NCBI GenBank assembly: GCA_049999725.1
Contig: JBNGIS010038913.1
Location: forward strand, 49,303-82,505
DNA: 33,203 bases
Direction: 5' to 3'
Source of the DNA: Haplomitrium mnioides
Taxonomy: Eukaryota; Marchantiophyta; Haplomitriopsida; Calobryales
Part shown: one piece after another, positions 17,259-25,862 of the stretch
Numbering within the stretch: the first letter of the stretch is position 1
Layout: every line of letters starts with the position of its first letter
The notes under the pieces: model-generated
Databases searched by the model: none
What the model was told of the DNA's origin: nothing
What the model saw: only the letters and a program-made list of their open reading frames with translations
Made by a program: the position numbers and the translations under genes

Positions 17259-17701
17259 ATATTATATTCTTTATATTTCAGTTTGTATTTGTCTTTCACA
17301 ATGATGCTATTACGGATCAGCAGCCTTTATATATGCCGAGAGATTATTGGTCGCAATAATTTTTTCCTTGGTTGTATATTCTGTTTTCTATGCAGTAGTT
17401 CTAGACTGCATCGACACCTTCTTTATCAACTTTATGAATCTATCCAAGATTTGCGCTTCTATTTTCAATGGTGTATAGAATTTGATATGACCAAGCGCCT
17501 TATTGATATTATGCTTGTCTACAACATTCAAATTTTTTAAAAATTTATTTTTATGACCCCTCCTATATGTACGAGTTGTGGAGCTCTTTCCCTTGGAGAC
17601 CGAAGAAGGGTTGTAATGAGACCAAACCCAAACTGGACGGGGATCATACTAGGGTTAGCACTCGATCTAAGTTGTGGTCGATGTTTTTCCCAAACATCGA
17701 C
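17259..17701 (+). other. Element A internal region, right part, no gene recognised
   Basis: About 440 bases from the B target site to the polypurine tract. One plus-strand frame of 85 residues (17283-17540) has no similarity I can name. AAACATCGACC near the 3' end pairs with GGTCGATGTTT just upstream (17670-17700), making a strong hairpin directly before the polypurine tract. Confidence 0.5.
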
Positions 17702-17711
17702 CAAGGGGGAG
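17702..17711 (+). other. Element A polypurine tract
   Basis: CAAGGGGGAG abuts the 3' LTR start (TGTTG at 17712). It matches the tract of element B and fixes the plus-strand orientation of A. Confidence 0.85.
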
Positions 17712-17951
17712 TGTTGTAATATAGTCTAAACCCTAGTTACCTAGCCACCCTAGTTACCTAGCCACCCTAGTTACCTAGCCACCTAGTTACTACCTAGTTA
17801 TCTATACTATAGTTAAGTTAAGAGGTAGTTAGGATTACCTCTATTTGAACATGCCCCTTTGTATCTTCTATCATATATGACAATAATAAGATACATGTAC
17901 GGAGGAGGAAGTTGGAGGAAAAGAGCTAATGGTTGCCTACATTGCACAACA
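17712..17951 (+). repeat. Element A 3' LTR with an expanded 17-bp repeat
   Basis: 240 bp against 203 bp in the 5' LTR. Most of the difference is three perfect copies of CCCTAGTTACCTAGCCA (17731-17747, 17748-17764, 17765-17781) against one copy at 6509-6525. About four substitutions distinguish the rest. It ends in CACAACA and is followed by the duplication CTTTT (17952-17956). Confidence 0.95.
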
Positions 17952-17956
17952 CTTTT

Positions 17957-19059
17957 ATCTTTTTTCTATTATTTGAATTCTTATAGATCTGAAACAGAAA
18001 TAGATAACAGAGTTGTTATAAAATATGCTTCCCTCTTCTTCTTGCTATAGGCAAGGGGTTGACTATGTATATTTGAAAGTACATATTGGTGCAGATACAT
18101 GAATCTATTTTGATATCACCAACAAAATCTGGTAGTAAAAACTTTGTTCTCCTTTCAGCTGTAGGTTGTTGAAACTGAATCAGATCTCTATAATATGTAA
18201 CATTGACCTATGCTGTTTGATCAGAAGATATGAAATTGTATTTATGAGAAAATAGTGAGCATGATAGTTGAGATGGTTTGGTATATAGTTGTAAGCTCTA
18301 TGGATTAGTTGTGGCAACTAGCCTGCTCTGGTTTGTTCAAAAACATGAGCCAACTAATCAGTTTAAACTTATATGCTATGTATAGAATCAATGTTATAGA
18401 TTCTATATTTTGAATTTTACAAACACTTATTCTCAATTTGGTGCAAAGGTAGAGAATAAAGTATAGCTATTGTAAAATGTCATACTATCTATTATAGCTC
18501 AAAAATTTTATGCTCATTGTTATTCTGATCTAAGTATCAAAATTTGTATGTTTTTATAAAAATAAAGTATTGAAGAATCTGATATGTTGGTACAGAAATG
18601 TAGATTTATTTTAAAAATTTTGATTCTATATTCTGATTCCAATATGAGAGATAGATGCTCTCAATGCTTCAGAAATAGCTGATTTGATGGATTAATCTGA
18701 ATGTATGTATCAACTATAAAGTTGATCAATCAGAATGATAGTTGTATATGATTGATGATTTAGCTATAGATCCAAGAATATAGTTTTGGTTCTGTTAGAC
18801 TTCAAAGAGTCTAATATGTGCCTATTTCTAGATTCTAAAGCAAAGGAAACATAGCACCAATGTGATGTTGCTCAGTTTCTATGAATCAAAGAAGTAAACA
18901 CATAGTTTGTTGTAAAATTTCCACCAAACTTAGCAATTGATAACTCAAAATGTTTGCCTTGATTAGGCAATCAAGTCTGAATGCTGAAAATCAAAAAATA
19001 TGATCCAATAAAGATGTAAATGTTGATTTTAACACATAGATCTTCCTTGCTTGTCGAAC
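17957..19059 (-). other. Copia-1 leader, hairpin-rich, no gene
   Basis: AT-rich sequence that was continuous with 6489 before element A inserted. No coding similarity is seen. It holds several perfect short inverted repeats: TATAGAATC-N9-GATTCTATA (18381-18407), ATCAACT-ATAA-AGTTGAT (18709-18726), TTAGACT-TCAAAG-AGTCTAA (18795-18814), CTTGATT-AGGC-AATCAAG (18958-18975) and CGAAC-AGTTAG-GTTCG (19055-19070). The total leader of about 2.8 kb suggests that further insertions are hidden here. Confidence 0.55.
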
Positions 19060-19620
19060 AGTTAGGTTCGTTAGTCAAAACAGGCCTGGGAACTTTCTGG
19101 TGCTTCGGTGAATACTTAGTTGAGGCTCGGCGGACTTAGTGGAGGTTCGGCTATCATCATATTGCTCCGAGTAACTTAATAGGCTCGGGGAGCAATCTAG
19201 AGCTTTGGGGAATAGCCTCAGTATCGTCCCTGTCATCGCTTCACAAGGGACTTGCATTTAGTCCCATAAGCAAATTGTTAAAAATGGATACATGTATAAA
19301 AAGCTTTCACTCGATCCTCCTTCAACGGTTTCTAATAAGAGACCCCCTCACTCCTTGCATCTGGGGGATGGGGTTTGGCTCTAGCACCTCCAATGGGCAT
19401 ATGACACTTGGCAGTATAGGATAGGTTGAAAACAATAGGGGCAGCTTCCCCTCCGAGTTAGATTAGTTTTATGTATTTTTTTCTTTTTTTATTTTTGCAA
19501 ATTACCAAAATGGCAATTTATAGTTGGTTTCGTGACTTCCTTTGAAGTTTTTTGAACTTTCAGAATTCATCAAAAAACATTTTGAACTTTGAATATTTTA
19601 TAATAAAAAATCAAAATAGA
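19060..19620 (-). repeat. LTR-like promoter module, inverted relative to 7840-8170
   Basis: Read on the minus strand it has the order described at 7840-8170: TTCAAAAAACTTC, GGAGGGGAAGCTGCCCCTA, CTTTTTATACATG (TATA-like), CTTATGGGACTAAA, CGAACCTCCAC. It also contains several GGCTCGG/GCTTCGG words at 19080-19210. It is probably a solo or partial LTR of another family inserted in the Copia-1 leader. I could not define ends or a target duplication. Confidence 0.4.
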
Positions 19621-20444
19621 GATATATCACTATTTCGCCTTGCAATAAGCCTTTTCAAGATCGATTTTTCAATTCGACTCAGTACTCCATTTTTAACTTT
19701 CAATATTATGTGATAAAATGTCATGAAACATCAATAAAGCACATATATGAATACTTAAAAAAACCTTTTGAACTTTCGAATTCTACCCAAAAAGCCTGAG
19801 CTGAACTTTTGTCGAAATAATGGTATATGGAGGTTACATCAATCGTCTAAAAAACTTTGTCAAACTTTCAGCTTCCACCCTTTCAAACTTTCGATAAGTC
19901 AATGTCAAAATAGTGATATATCATTGTTTCACCGCTAAATACAACTCTTTGTTTCGAACTTCCGCGAACTTCAAACTTTCAGATTTAAGAGAATCCAAAA
20001 TGACGATGTACCACCACTTCATCCCTCATGCAGCCTTCGAGCTGATATTTATCAATGCCAAAAAATTGATGTATCAGAGCTTCGCCATGAATGAACGTCA
20101 TGACTGCAAATTTCTCAAGATTTCAGTCATTTGAAATATGAGGAATTCTTCATCAATTGTCTATCAAATTGATTGATTCAAGCTGCAATCACTTTGAAAA
20201 TGATTCGCGCTCCTCCTTCTTATCAATTTGAATCAAAATTTATCAAAAAACGTGATCTGAACCCAAATTTTCCAGAACTCATATTTGATGAGATCTCTCT
20301 CAATTTTCCATCTTTCGATCTGATTTCACTTGTAACCTGGTCGCAATCCCTGGGCGACCTCGATTCCTCCCTTGTGCGACTCCAATTGTGTCTCCAAATG
20401 ATGAAATTGTGAATTCAACTGCTGCTCTTTCAAGAATCAACTCA
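19621..20444. repeat. Degenerate dispersed repeats (TTTGAACTTTC and GATATATCACTRTTTC words)
   Basis: The word TTTGAACTTTC or CAAACTTTC recurs at least six times between 19545 and 19985. A longer unit (AAAATAGnGATATATCAnTGTTTC) is seen near 19613 and 19908, with weaker versions near 19817 and 20000. Spacing is irregular. No gene is seen; the open frames here translate the repeats. Confidence 0.45.
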
Positions 20445-20678
20445 AAGTAATATAATATTATATAATATTATAAATTATTCAATTTGGATAGATAATAGAT
20501 GTGGGCAAGGGGAAAAATTTTAAAATTTTTTAATATATATATATATAGAATATATAATAGAATGAATAGATTAGATAAGCGAAAGAATTTTTTTTTATAG
20601 AAAAAAAATCTATATAAAGTATAGAAATTCTTATAAAAGAGAAAAAACAAATTTTTAAAATGTATAAAAGGTAGCAAA
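20445..20678. other. Very AT-rich leader segment of Copia-1
   Basis: Contains ATAATATTATATAATATTAT, a (TA)n run near 20535 and long T and A runs. The hydrophobic minus-strand frame at 20468-20767 is an AT-composition artefact. No gene. Confidence 0.6.
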
Positions 20679-20688
20679 GTGCTGATAA
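20679..20688 (-). other. Copia-1 primer-binding site
   Basis: On the minus strand the LTR end CTCAACA is followed by TG and then TTATCAGCAC, the primer site seen in A and B. This is what links the distant LTR at 20691 to the Copia-1 coding region. Confidence 0.8.
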
Positions 20689-20690
20689 CA

Positions 20691-20946
20691 TGTTGAGTGA
20701 TGTGTGTAGCAGACAATACAATAAGTAGGCTCATTTGCTCAATGTATGGTGTGCAATGCAACTCCACCTCTCTTCTCTCCTCTCATCTCATATATCTCAT
20801 CAATCAATCATACAATAGATAATCATCATTGTATCTAGGATTAGGATTAGCTTAATATAGTTACTAATGATAGATTAGCAACCAAATGATAGATTAGGTA
20901 AAGTAGCTTCTAATCCTAGTTCTATGTTACTCTATATATCACAACT
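20691..20946 (-). repeat. Copia-1 5' LTR
   Basis: Starts TGTTGAGTGATG on the plus strand and runs to about CACAAC at 20941-20945, where sequence matching the gypsy LTR begins (CTTTGCTTACATAG). The 3' LTR that would confirm the exact end is missing. Length is about 255 bp. A TATA-like TCTATATATC lies near the far end, which is the start of the element. It interrupts the gypsy LTR. Confidence 0.7.
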
Positions 20947-21302
20947 CTTTGCTTACATAGATGGAGTAACCCCATTGGTTTCTTTTCTATCCTCTTCTAA
21001 TTGGACTCCTCTTTTCTCTCTCTTTTTGACTTGACCACCCTTTACTTTTGTTCTCCTTCTGCCACATGTCTTTATCTTTAGAACCTTCTCTTTACTTTAA
21101 TTCTTCGCTTACCACGTGTCCTTATCTAAACTCCTTCTTTCACCTTAATTTGTTGAATTTCTCTCCTCTTGCCATATGTCAAACTCTCTATAATAGCAAC
21201 CATCTTTTGCTACTCTAACTTAGTAATAGTTTTCTAGACATAGTTGATGCTACATCTTACTTCATTTTTAGTTATAACTTACTAAAGTTAGTGACCGTTA
21301 CA
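20947..21302 (-). repeat. Gypsy 3' LTR, truncated by Copia-1
   Basis: Matches 25356-25862 from CTTTGCTTACATAGATGGAG to GTTACA with many substitutions and fewer tandem units. The distal part of the LTR is absent because Copia-1 abuts it. Element-strand start TGTAACGGTCACTAAC follows the polypurine tract. Confidence 0.85.
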
Positions 21303-21304
21303 AT

Positions 21305-21311
21305 CCTCCCC
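21305..21311 (-). other. Gypsy polypurine tract
   Basis: On the minus strand GGGGAGG, then AT, directly precedes the LTR start TGTAACGG. It fixes the element orientation. Confidence 0.75.
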
Positions 21312-21339
21312 ATTTTTAAAAGCTTTTAAGAGCCAACAT

Positions 21340-21825
21340 CCTCATTGCGAGTAAGAGAGTTCTTAAAAGAGTGAACAAGTGTGGAGGCATTAGCCAAATT
21401 CTCCATTGGCTTTCAAGTAGCTTCACAAAGAGGGTAGTCTTTCCAATAAACCAAATATTCTACAATCTCACAATGTCATGTACGTTTCTTTTAGAGTTGT
21501 TCAAGCTTATACTCTTCATGACCATCAATAATGACAAGGGTTCTTGGGTACTTGTAAAAGCAACAGAACAAGGGACAAAAGCTTGTAGTAAAGAGACATG
21601 AAAGATTGGATTAATCTTCATGTGGGGAGGTAAAACCAACTGATATACCACTTCTCCAATGTGAGTAGAGATAGAAAAAGGTCCAATAAAGCGAGTACTA
21701 AACTTATGCAAATGAAGAAAAGGAAGATTAGATATGGAGAGCCAGACTTGGTCATCTATAGCAAAGGTCACCTCCCAACGATGAGTATCAACATATTGCT
21801 TTTGGCGATTACAAGCAACTTCCAT
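21340..21825 (-). pseudogene. Gypsy integrase C-terminus and chromodomain remnant
   Basis: The frame from 21825 reads RQKQYVDTHRWEVTFAIDDQVWLS and SNLPFLHL, then RFIGPFSIS, IGEVVYQLVLPPHMKINPIFHVSLL. This is the GPF/Y-type C-terminal module of gypsy integrases. After a stop near 21460 the same strand gives a degenerate segment with a W-x-GK-like core and ESQWRIW near 21400, resembling the end of a chromodomain. Chromodomains steer integration to heterochromatin marks. I assign the first part with confidence and the chromodomain only tentatively. Confidence 0.8.
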
Positions 21826-22290
21826 TTTTTCCTTGGCTCGTCAAATTCCGTGGTGTAGACATTGGAGAAAATCATCAACAACTGGACTCTTAGAGGTTGA
21901 TGGTGATGCATGTTGAAGACTAGAGATTGTGGTTGGATGCTCACCATAAAAAAAAAAAACAGAAAGGTGTAACGTGTGTGGAACTATTGATGGAGTTATT
22001 ATACAAAAACTCCACAAGAGGTAGTAACCGATCTCATTCCTCTTGTTCTTCCAAAGTAAAGGCTCATAGTATATCTTCAATGAGATGGTTGGCTTATTCA
22101 GTTTGACCATTTGATTCCAAGTGATAAGCAATAGGCATAGCTAGTTTGGTTCTGAGAAGACCAAATATAGTACGCCAAAACATGTTGGTGAATTGAGTGC
22201 TTTGATCAAAAATAATAACTTTGGAAATACCATGAAAATAATACATGGAGCTAATCGGGTTGTTAATCCTCTTAGTTGTTGTGATCACTA
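21826..22290 (-). pseudogene. Gypsy integrase core remnant
   Basis: The frame 22288-22094 reads IIFDQSTQFTNMFWRTIFGLLRTKLAMPIAYHLESNGQTE, covering the region of the second catalytic Asp through the Gln-Thr-Glu of the DDE core. Downstream the frame is broken by stops around 22090-21840. The N-terminal zinc finger and first Asp are missing. Upstream sequence runs straight into the RT remnant within about 20 bases, showing a deletion. Confidence 0.8.
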
Positions 22291-22970
22291 GGAGCTTCCC
22301 ACTTTGGAATTACCCCCACTTTCTCATCCATAACTTGGATTCTTGAATCTCTGACACAATGACCCAAGTAGTCAACCTCCATTTTTCCAATTTCATATTT
22401 TGACATCTTCACATATAGCTTGTGATTTCGAAGTACTTTCAATACTTTACGAAGATGTTGTTGATGCTCTTTAAGGTTCTTGCTATAAATAAGAATGCCA
22501 TCTGAAAAGAAAATAACAAACTTATCCAAATAAGATCAAAAATATTATTCATAAGATCCATAAATATTGCAAGAGCATTAGTTAATCCAAAAGGCATAAC
22601 CAAGTATTTAAAATTCCCATATCAACTTCGAAATGATGTTTTTTGCACATCACCTTCTGCAATTTGGATTTGATTATATCCGCTTCTCAAATCAAAATTT
22701 GTATAATAGTTTTGTCTTTGAAGTTGATCAAACAAATCATCCATTTTAAGTAAGGAACATTTTTTTTTTCACCATTTGTTGGTTGAGTGCTTGATAGTCA
22801 ATACCCATCCTCATACTCTAATCTTTCTTTTTCATAAACAATATTGGTGCACCATAAAGAGATATGCTTGGCTGAATGAACCCCTTCTCCAACAATCCAG
22901 TAATATGAGATTTGTATTCCTCGAGTTCATGAGAAGGCAATTGATATGGTGCTTTGCATGGTAGAATACT
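22291..22970 (-). pseudogene. Gypsy reverse transcriptase remnant, active site altered
   Basis: On the minus strand near 22742-22550: DLRSGYNQIQI, KTSFRS, then [20 protein letters not shown], the gypsy RT palm. The frame from 22529 continues [20 protein letters not shown], then LRNHKLYVKMSKYEIGKMEVDYLGH. The active site reads FSDG (Gly codon at 22497-22499) where F-x-DD is expected, so one catalytic Asp is lost. The connection and RNase H domains that should follow are absent. Confidence 0.85.
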
Positions 22971-23944
22971 TCATGAAATAACCTCAATCTTGTGATCAAT
23001 ACATTGTTTAGGCAGCAAGCCATGAGGTAAATCATTGGGAAGAAGTCGTAAAACTCCTTCAAAATACCTTGAAAATCGTGAGGAACTTTATACTTTGAGT
23101 CCTCTTTATCAACTGTGAGCTCACGTATGAGCCCTAAAAACATCGTATCTTGCCTTTTGATCGAACATTCTCTAATCACATATAAGATTATATGCCTTGA
23201 ATGAGGTCATACTCAATCTCCTTGAACCTTCCATTGAGATATCGTGAGTGTTTTCTTTTGCCAATCTACTTGCATGTTATATATTTGTAGCTATTTCATT
23301 CCAAGAATTGCATCACATCTCGCCAATTTCGTGATCTTCCACTCCAACTTCTCTTTATAGTTTCCCATATGTAGAGCTATATTTTGATACAAACGTTCAA
23401 TAGGCTTACTTTGGCAATTTGCCATTTCAACCACCTTGCGCTCTTCATTTTCAATTGGCAACTTCAGCTTCAAGGCTATAGCTCATGATAGATAATTGTC
23501 TTTTGCTTTGGAGTCCACCAAAACTCTTATTGCAGATCCTTCCATCCATCCATCAACCGTAATTAATCCTCCATTTTTTTTTGTTTTTCTATATAGTAAA
23601 TTTGCTTTTGTCAAAACCTTTTCTCATCTTTCTTCTTTATCCCAGCAAAACCACGAGGTTTTTTTGCTGGTACCCCTTATTTCTCTAACATTCCTCATCT
23701 TCTCCATTGTTGGCTAATATTATGAAGTGGTTGTCGAAACACTCGCCATTGATTGCGTCGTACAGCTCTGCAATTTGGTGCAGTGTGCCTAATTCGACCA
23801 TAATTGTAGTATGTTTGTGTTTTTTTATCGTTCTTCAATTCTCCTTTCTATAGCATTGTGTGGTCTTCTTGGTTGGTAATTGGGGCAATTGAAATCTCTT
23901 CTTCTAATATGTTCCAACTCCATAGGCATGGGGCTATAATTCCC
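22971..23944 (-). pseudogene. Gypsy protease region, degenerate
   Basis: Short minus-strand frames separated by stops. Near 23540-23470 a segment reads GWMEGSAIRVLVDSKAKDNYLS, matching the protease start, where VDSGA is usual; the active-site Gly is Lys. Further on, KLPIENEERKVVEMANCQS and MGNYKEKLEWKITKLARCDAILGMK (23473-23291) fit the protease core and its ILGM flap-like end. Between 23900 and 23560 I see only fragments of a C-terminal gag or linker. Confidence 0.65.
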
Positions 23945-24559
23945 TCATGTTTGCACAATTCCTAGTGTTCCTTCAACTCTTTGAGAAAACGATATGGCTT
24001 TGTTTTCAATTTTCATGTCTTCAATTTGGACTTGAAAGCTTCGACACTCTTCAATATACCTTGCAATACTTCCTTGTTGCTCTAACTCCCAAAGCTTAGT
24101 CCTTGTAGTTAATATAGAGTCTACCGGTTTGAAATTTTGTAGTAAGCTCTCTTTTAAACTATTCAACAAAATTTGTTCTCCTCGTGCATTTTTTTGTCGC
24201 TCCCATCCTTGTAGCCAAATAGATGCATGATCCGTTAAAAATGACCTTGCAAATAGTCCCTTCTCCAAATTTGAAGCATGCGGATAATATGATATATGAA
24301 GTTCCATCTAATAAACCCACCTTTCTACGACACCAACCATGTGACTTCCTCTATAAAGCTCCACTTTACCTGACTTGCTCATCTTTTGAAGCAACGTTTC
24401 TTGACTTACTTCTCCATTCTCTTGATGCAATCGTATTTTCACCATCTTCATCATTAATATATTTGTTTGGTGTTGGCTTGCTATAAGAGCTGCTTGAAGT
24501 TCTTCTAACTTTGCCATCATCCAAGCTACTTCTTCTAGATTGTTGGAATCAGCCTCCAT
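23945..24559 (-). pseudogene. Gypsy gag, one internal stop
   Basis: Two minus-strand frames in the same phase (24559-24308 and 24307-23945) are divided by one stop. The second reads YYPHASNLEKGLFARSFLTDHASIWLQGWE and LKESLLQNFKPVDSILTTRTKLWELEQQGSIARYIEECRSF, the retrotransposon gag domain of Ty3/gypsy elements. The first part is a likely coiled-coil stretch (MMAKLEELQAALIASQHQT). I take 24559 as start because MEADSNNLEEVAWM fits the acidic N-terminus typical of these gags. No zinc knuckle is recognisable. Confidence 0.8.
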
Positions 24560-25204
24560 GATTTTTTGTCACAACTTAACTATTTGTAACTCATACGAAA
24601 AAAAATACGTACACATTCAAATTATGCAAAATAGGTAAAATAAAAGGTTTAGTTGATGCTAGCATCACATTACAAAACCTCTCTCCAAACTTGCGAACAA
24701 GAAAATCTTGCTGCATTCGCCTAAATGTTACTCAAATAGAAATGTGATACTTGAAGTTGAACTCTTCTGGAGGAGCTTGGTTCAAATCCATTTTCTATCT
24801 ACCACAAAATGTAAATAAAACACTCCCATGTAACACCATAATTTACCACAAGTAAGATGACATGTTCTCTTGATTCCATCACAAAAACCATAAAGTCATC
24901 CCCAAAATTGTATACTAAAAATTGACGAAATAAATGTTTGTCAATGTTAAACACAAAAATGCTAAAAGGATTCAATAGAGGAATTCTAAGAGGTACAAAT
25001 GCTCTTCTATCCATTAGCTACTATAGTATCAAGTCAAATTTCTTATCTTTATTTATAAAAGATGGGATATCTGCTATCTTTTACTCATGAAAACTTGAGA
25101 GTTTAGCTCTCTTGGAGTTAATGCAAAGTAGAGATTCCAATACTCCAAAGCTCTTTAGTGCTTCTCCAAAGAGGGGTAATCCACACTTCTTTAGAGAAGA
25201 CCAA
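24560..25204 (-). other. Gypsy 5' leader
   Basis: About 640 bases between primer site and gag. One minus-strand frame of 71 residues (25014-24799, MDRRAFVPLRIPLLNPFSIF...) is open and hydrophobic. I do not recognise it, and its position in a leader argues for chance or an uncharacterised leader peptide. Nothing else is seen. Confidence 0.5.
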
Positions 25205-25216
25205 GCTCTCATACCA
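25205..25216 (-). other. Gypsy primer-binding site
   Basis: The minus strand reads TGGTATGAGAGC, one mismatch from TGGTATCAGAGC, the complement of the 3' end of plant initiator tRNA-Met. One base separates it from the LTR. Confidence 0.8.
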
Positions 25217-25217
25217 C

Positions 25218-25862
25218 TATAACACTACACACATGCATTACACACAAGTTAGCACAAACATATATAAGAGAAGCGCACAATGAACTTCAAAATTCCACAA
25301 GGTAAGAGATGTCAAATATGATCCTCTTGCTTCTTTATATACTTAATAAAAAGCACTTTGCTTACATAGATGGAGTAACCCCATTGGTTTCTTTTTTATC
25401 CTCTTCTAATTAGACCCCTCTTTTCTCTCTCATTCTGATTGGACCACCTTTTACTTTGATTCTTCTTCTACCTCGTGTCCTTATCATTAGAACCTTCCAT
25501 CTCTCTTTAGTTCTTGTTTTGACACGTGTCTTTATCATTAGAACCTTGCATCTCTCTTTAGTTCTCGTTCTGACACGTGTTCTTATCTTTAGAACCTTCC
25601 ATCTCTTTAGTTCTCCTTCTGCCATGTGTTCTTATCCTTAGAACCTTCTCTTTACTTTAATGCTTTGCTTGCCATATGTCCTTATCTAGACTCCCTCTTT
25701 TACTTTAATTTGTTGACTTTTTCTCCTCTTGCCACGTGTCCAACTCTCTATAATAGCAACCGCTTTTTGCTACTCTAACTTAGTAATAGCTTTCTAGACA
25801 TAGTTGACACCATATCTTACTTCATTTTTAGCTATGGCTTACTAAAGTTAGTGACCATTACA
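25218..25862 (-). repeat. Gypsy 5' LTR
   Basis: About 645 bp from TATAACACTACAC (next to the primer site) to CCATTACA. Ends on the element strand are TGTAATGG and GTGTTATA, an imperfect terminal inverted repeat. It contains a TATA-like TTTATATACTT near 25335 and the 51-bp array at 25440-25660. The right flank shows no recognisable target duplication because the other end is lost. Confidence 0.8.
25440..25660. repeat. 51-bp tandem units with CACGTG cores in the gypsy 5' LTR
   Basis: AGAACCTT recurs at 25489, 25540, 25591 and 25640, spaced 51, 51 and 49 bases. Each unit has a CGTGTCCTTATC-like part. The palindrome GACACGTGTC is complete at 25521-25530 and nearly so at 25572-25581. CACGTG is the G-box core. 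The truncated 3' LTR has fewer units (single CACATG and CACGTG copies at about 21063 and 21114). Confidence 0.85.

Larger units (their letters stand above)
6490..17951 (+). mobile_element. Element A: LTR retrotransposon without recognisable gag-pol, hosting element B
   Basis: Plus-strand LTR element bounded by direct LTRs (6490-6692 and 17712-17951), each TGTTGTAA...ACAACA. It is flanked by the perfect 5-bp duplication CTTTT, and has a primer site at 6693-6705 and a polypurine tract at 17702-17711. Without element B the total is about 4.1 kb. No gag, protease, integrase or RT similarity is visible, so it is probably non-autonomous. Its LTR ends, primer site and polypurine tract match those of Copia-1 and B, which suggests that copia-family proteins mobilised it in trans. 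Outside the repeat-number difference the LTRs differ at about four positions. Confidence 0.85.
2143..20946 (-). mobile_element. Copia-1: old Ty1/copia element, 3'-truncated, interrupted by element A
   Basis: Minus-strand Ty1/copia retrotransposon. Remnants of gag, protease, integrase, RT and RNase H occur in the copia order from 6376 down to 2143. Element A interrupts the leader at 6490-17951, and the leader resumes at 17957. The primer site is at 20679-20688 and the 5' LTR at 20691 to about 20946. The 3' LTR is missing: the RNase H frame breaks off at about 2143. Several frameshifts and stops show that it is dead. It is related to element B in gag, integrase and RT, and it carries a short version of B's RT insertion. 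Without element A it would be about 7.3 kb. Confidence 0.85.
20947..25862 (-). mobile_element. Ty3/gypsy chromovirus, degenerate and internally deleted
   Basis: Minus-strand element. The 5' LTR is at 25218-25862, a truncated 3' LTR at 20947-21302, the polypurine tract at 21305-21311 and the primer site at 25205-25216. Remnants of gag (24559-23945), protease (about 23520), RT (22970-22291), integrase (22290-21830) and a chromodomain-like end (about 21530-21340) occur in gypsy order. A deletion has fused the RT to the integrase, removing RNase H. LTRs are clearly more diverged than those of A and B, so it is the oldest layer here, and Copia-1 interrupts its 3' LTR. Confidence 0.88.

Noticed and set aside
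20468-20767. Hydrophobic 99-residue minus-strand frame that could be taken for a membrane protein
   Set aside because: It lies over extreme AT-rich sequence plus the Copia-1 primer site and LTR edge; Phe/Tyr/Ile/Leu content follows from composition.
25410-25625. 71-residue repeat-containing minus-strand frame (VLMIRTRVRTRTKER-type)
   Set aside because: It is the 51-bp LTR tandem repeat read in a frame that happens to stay open.
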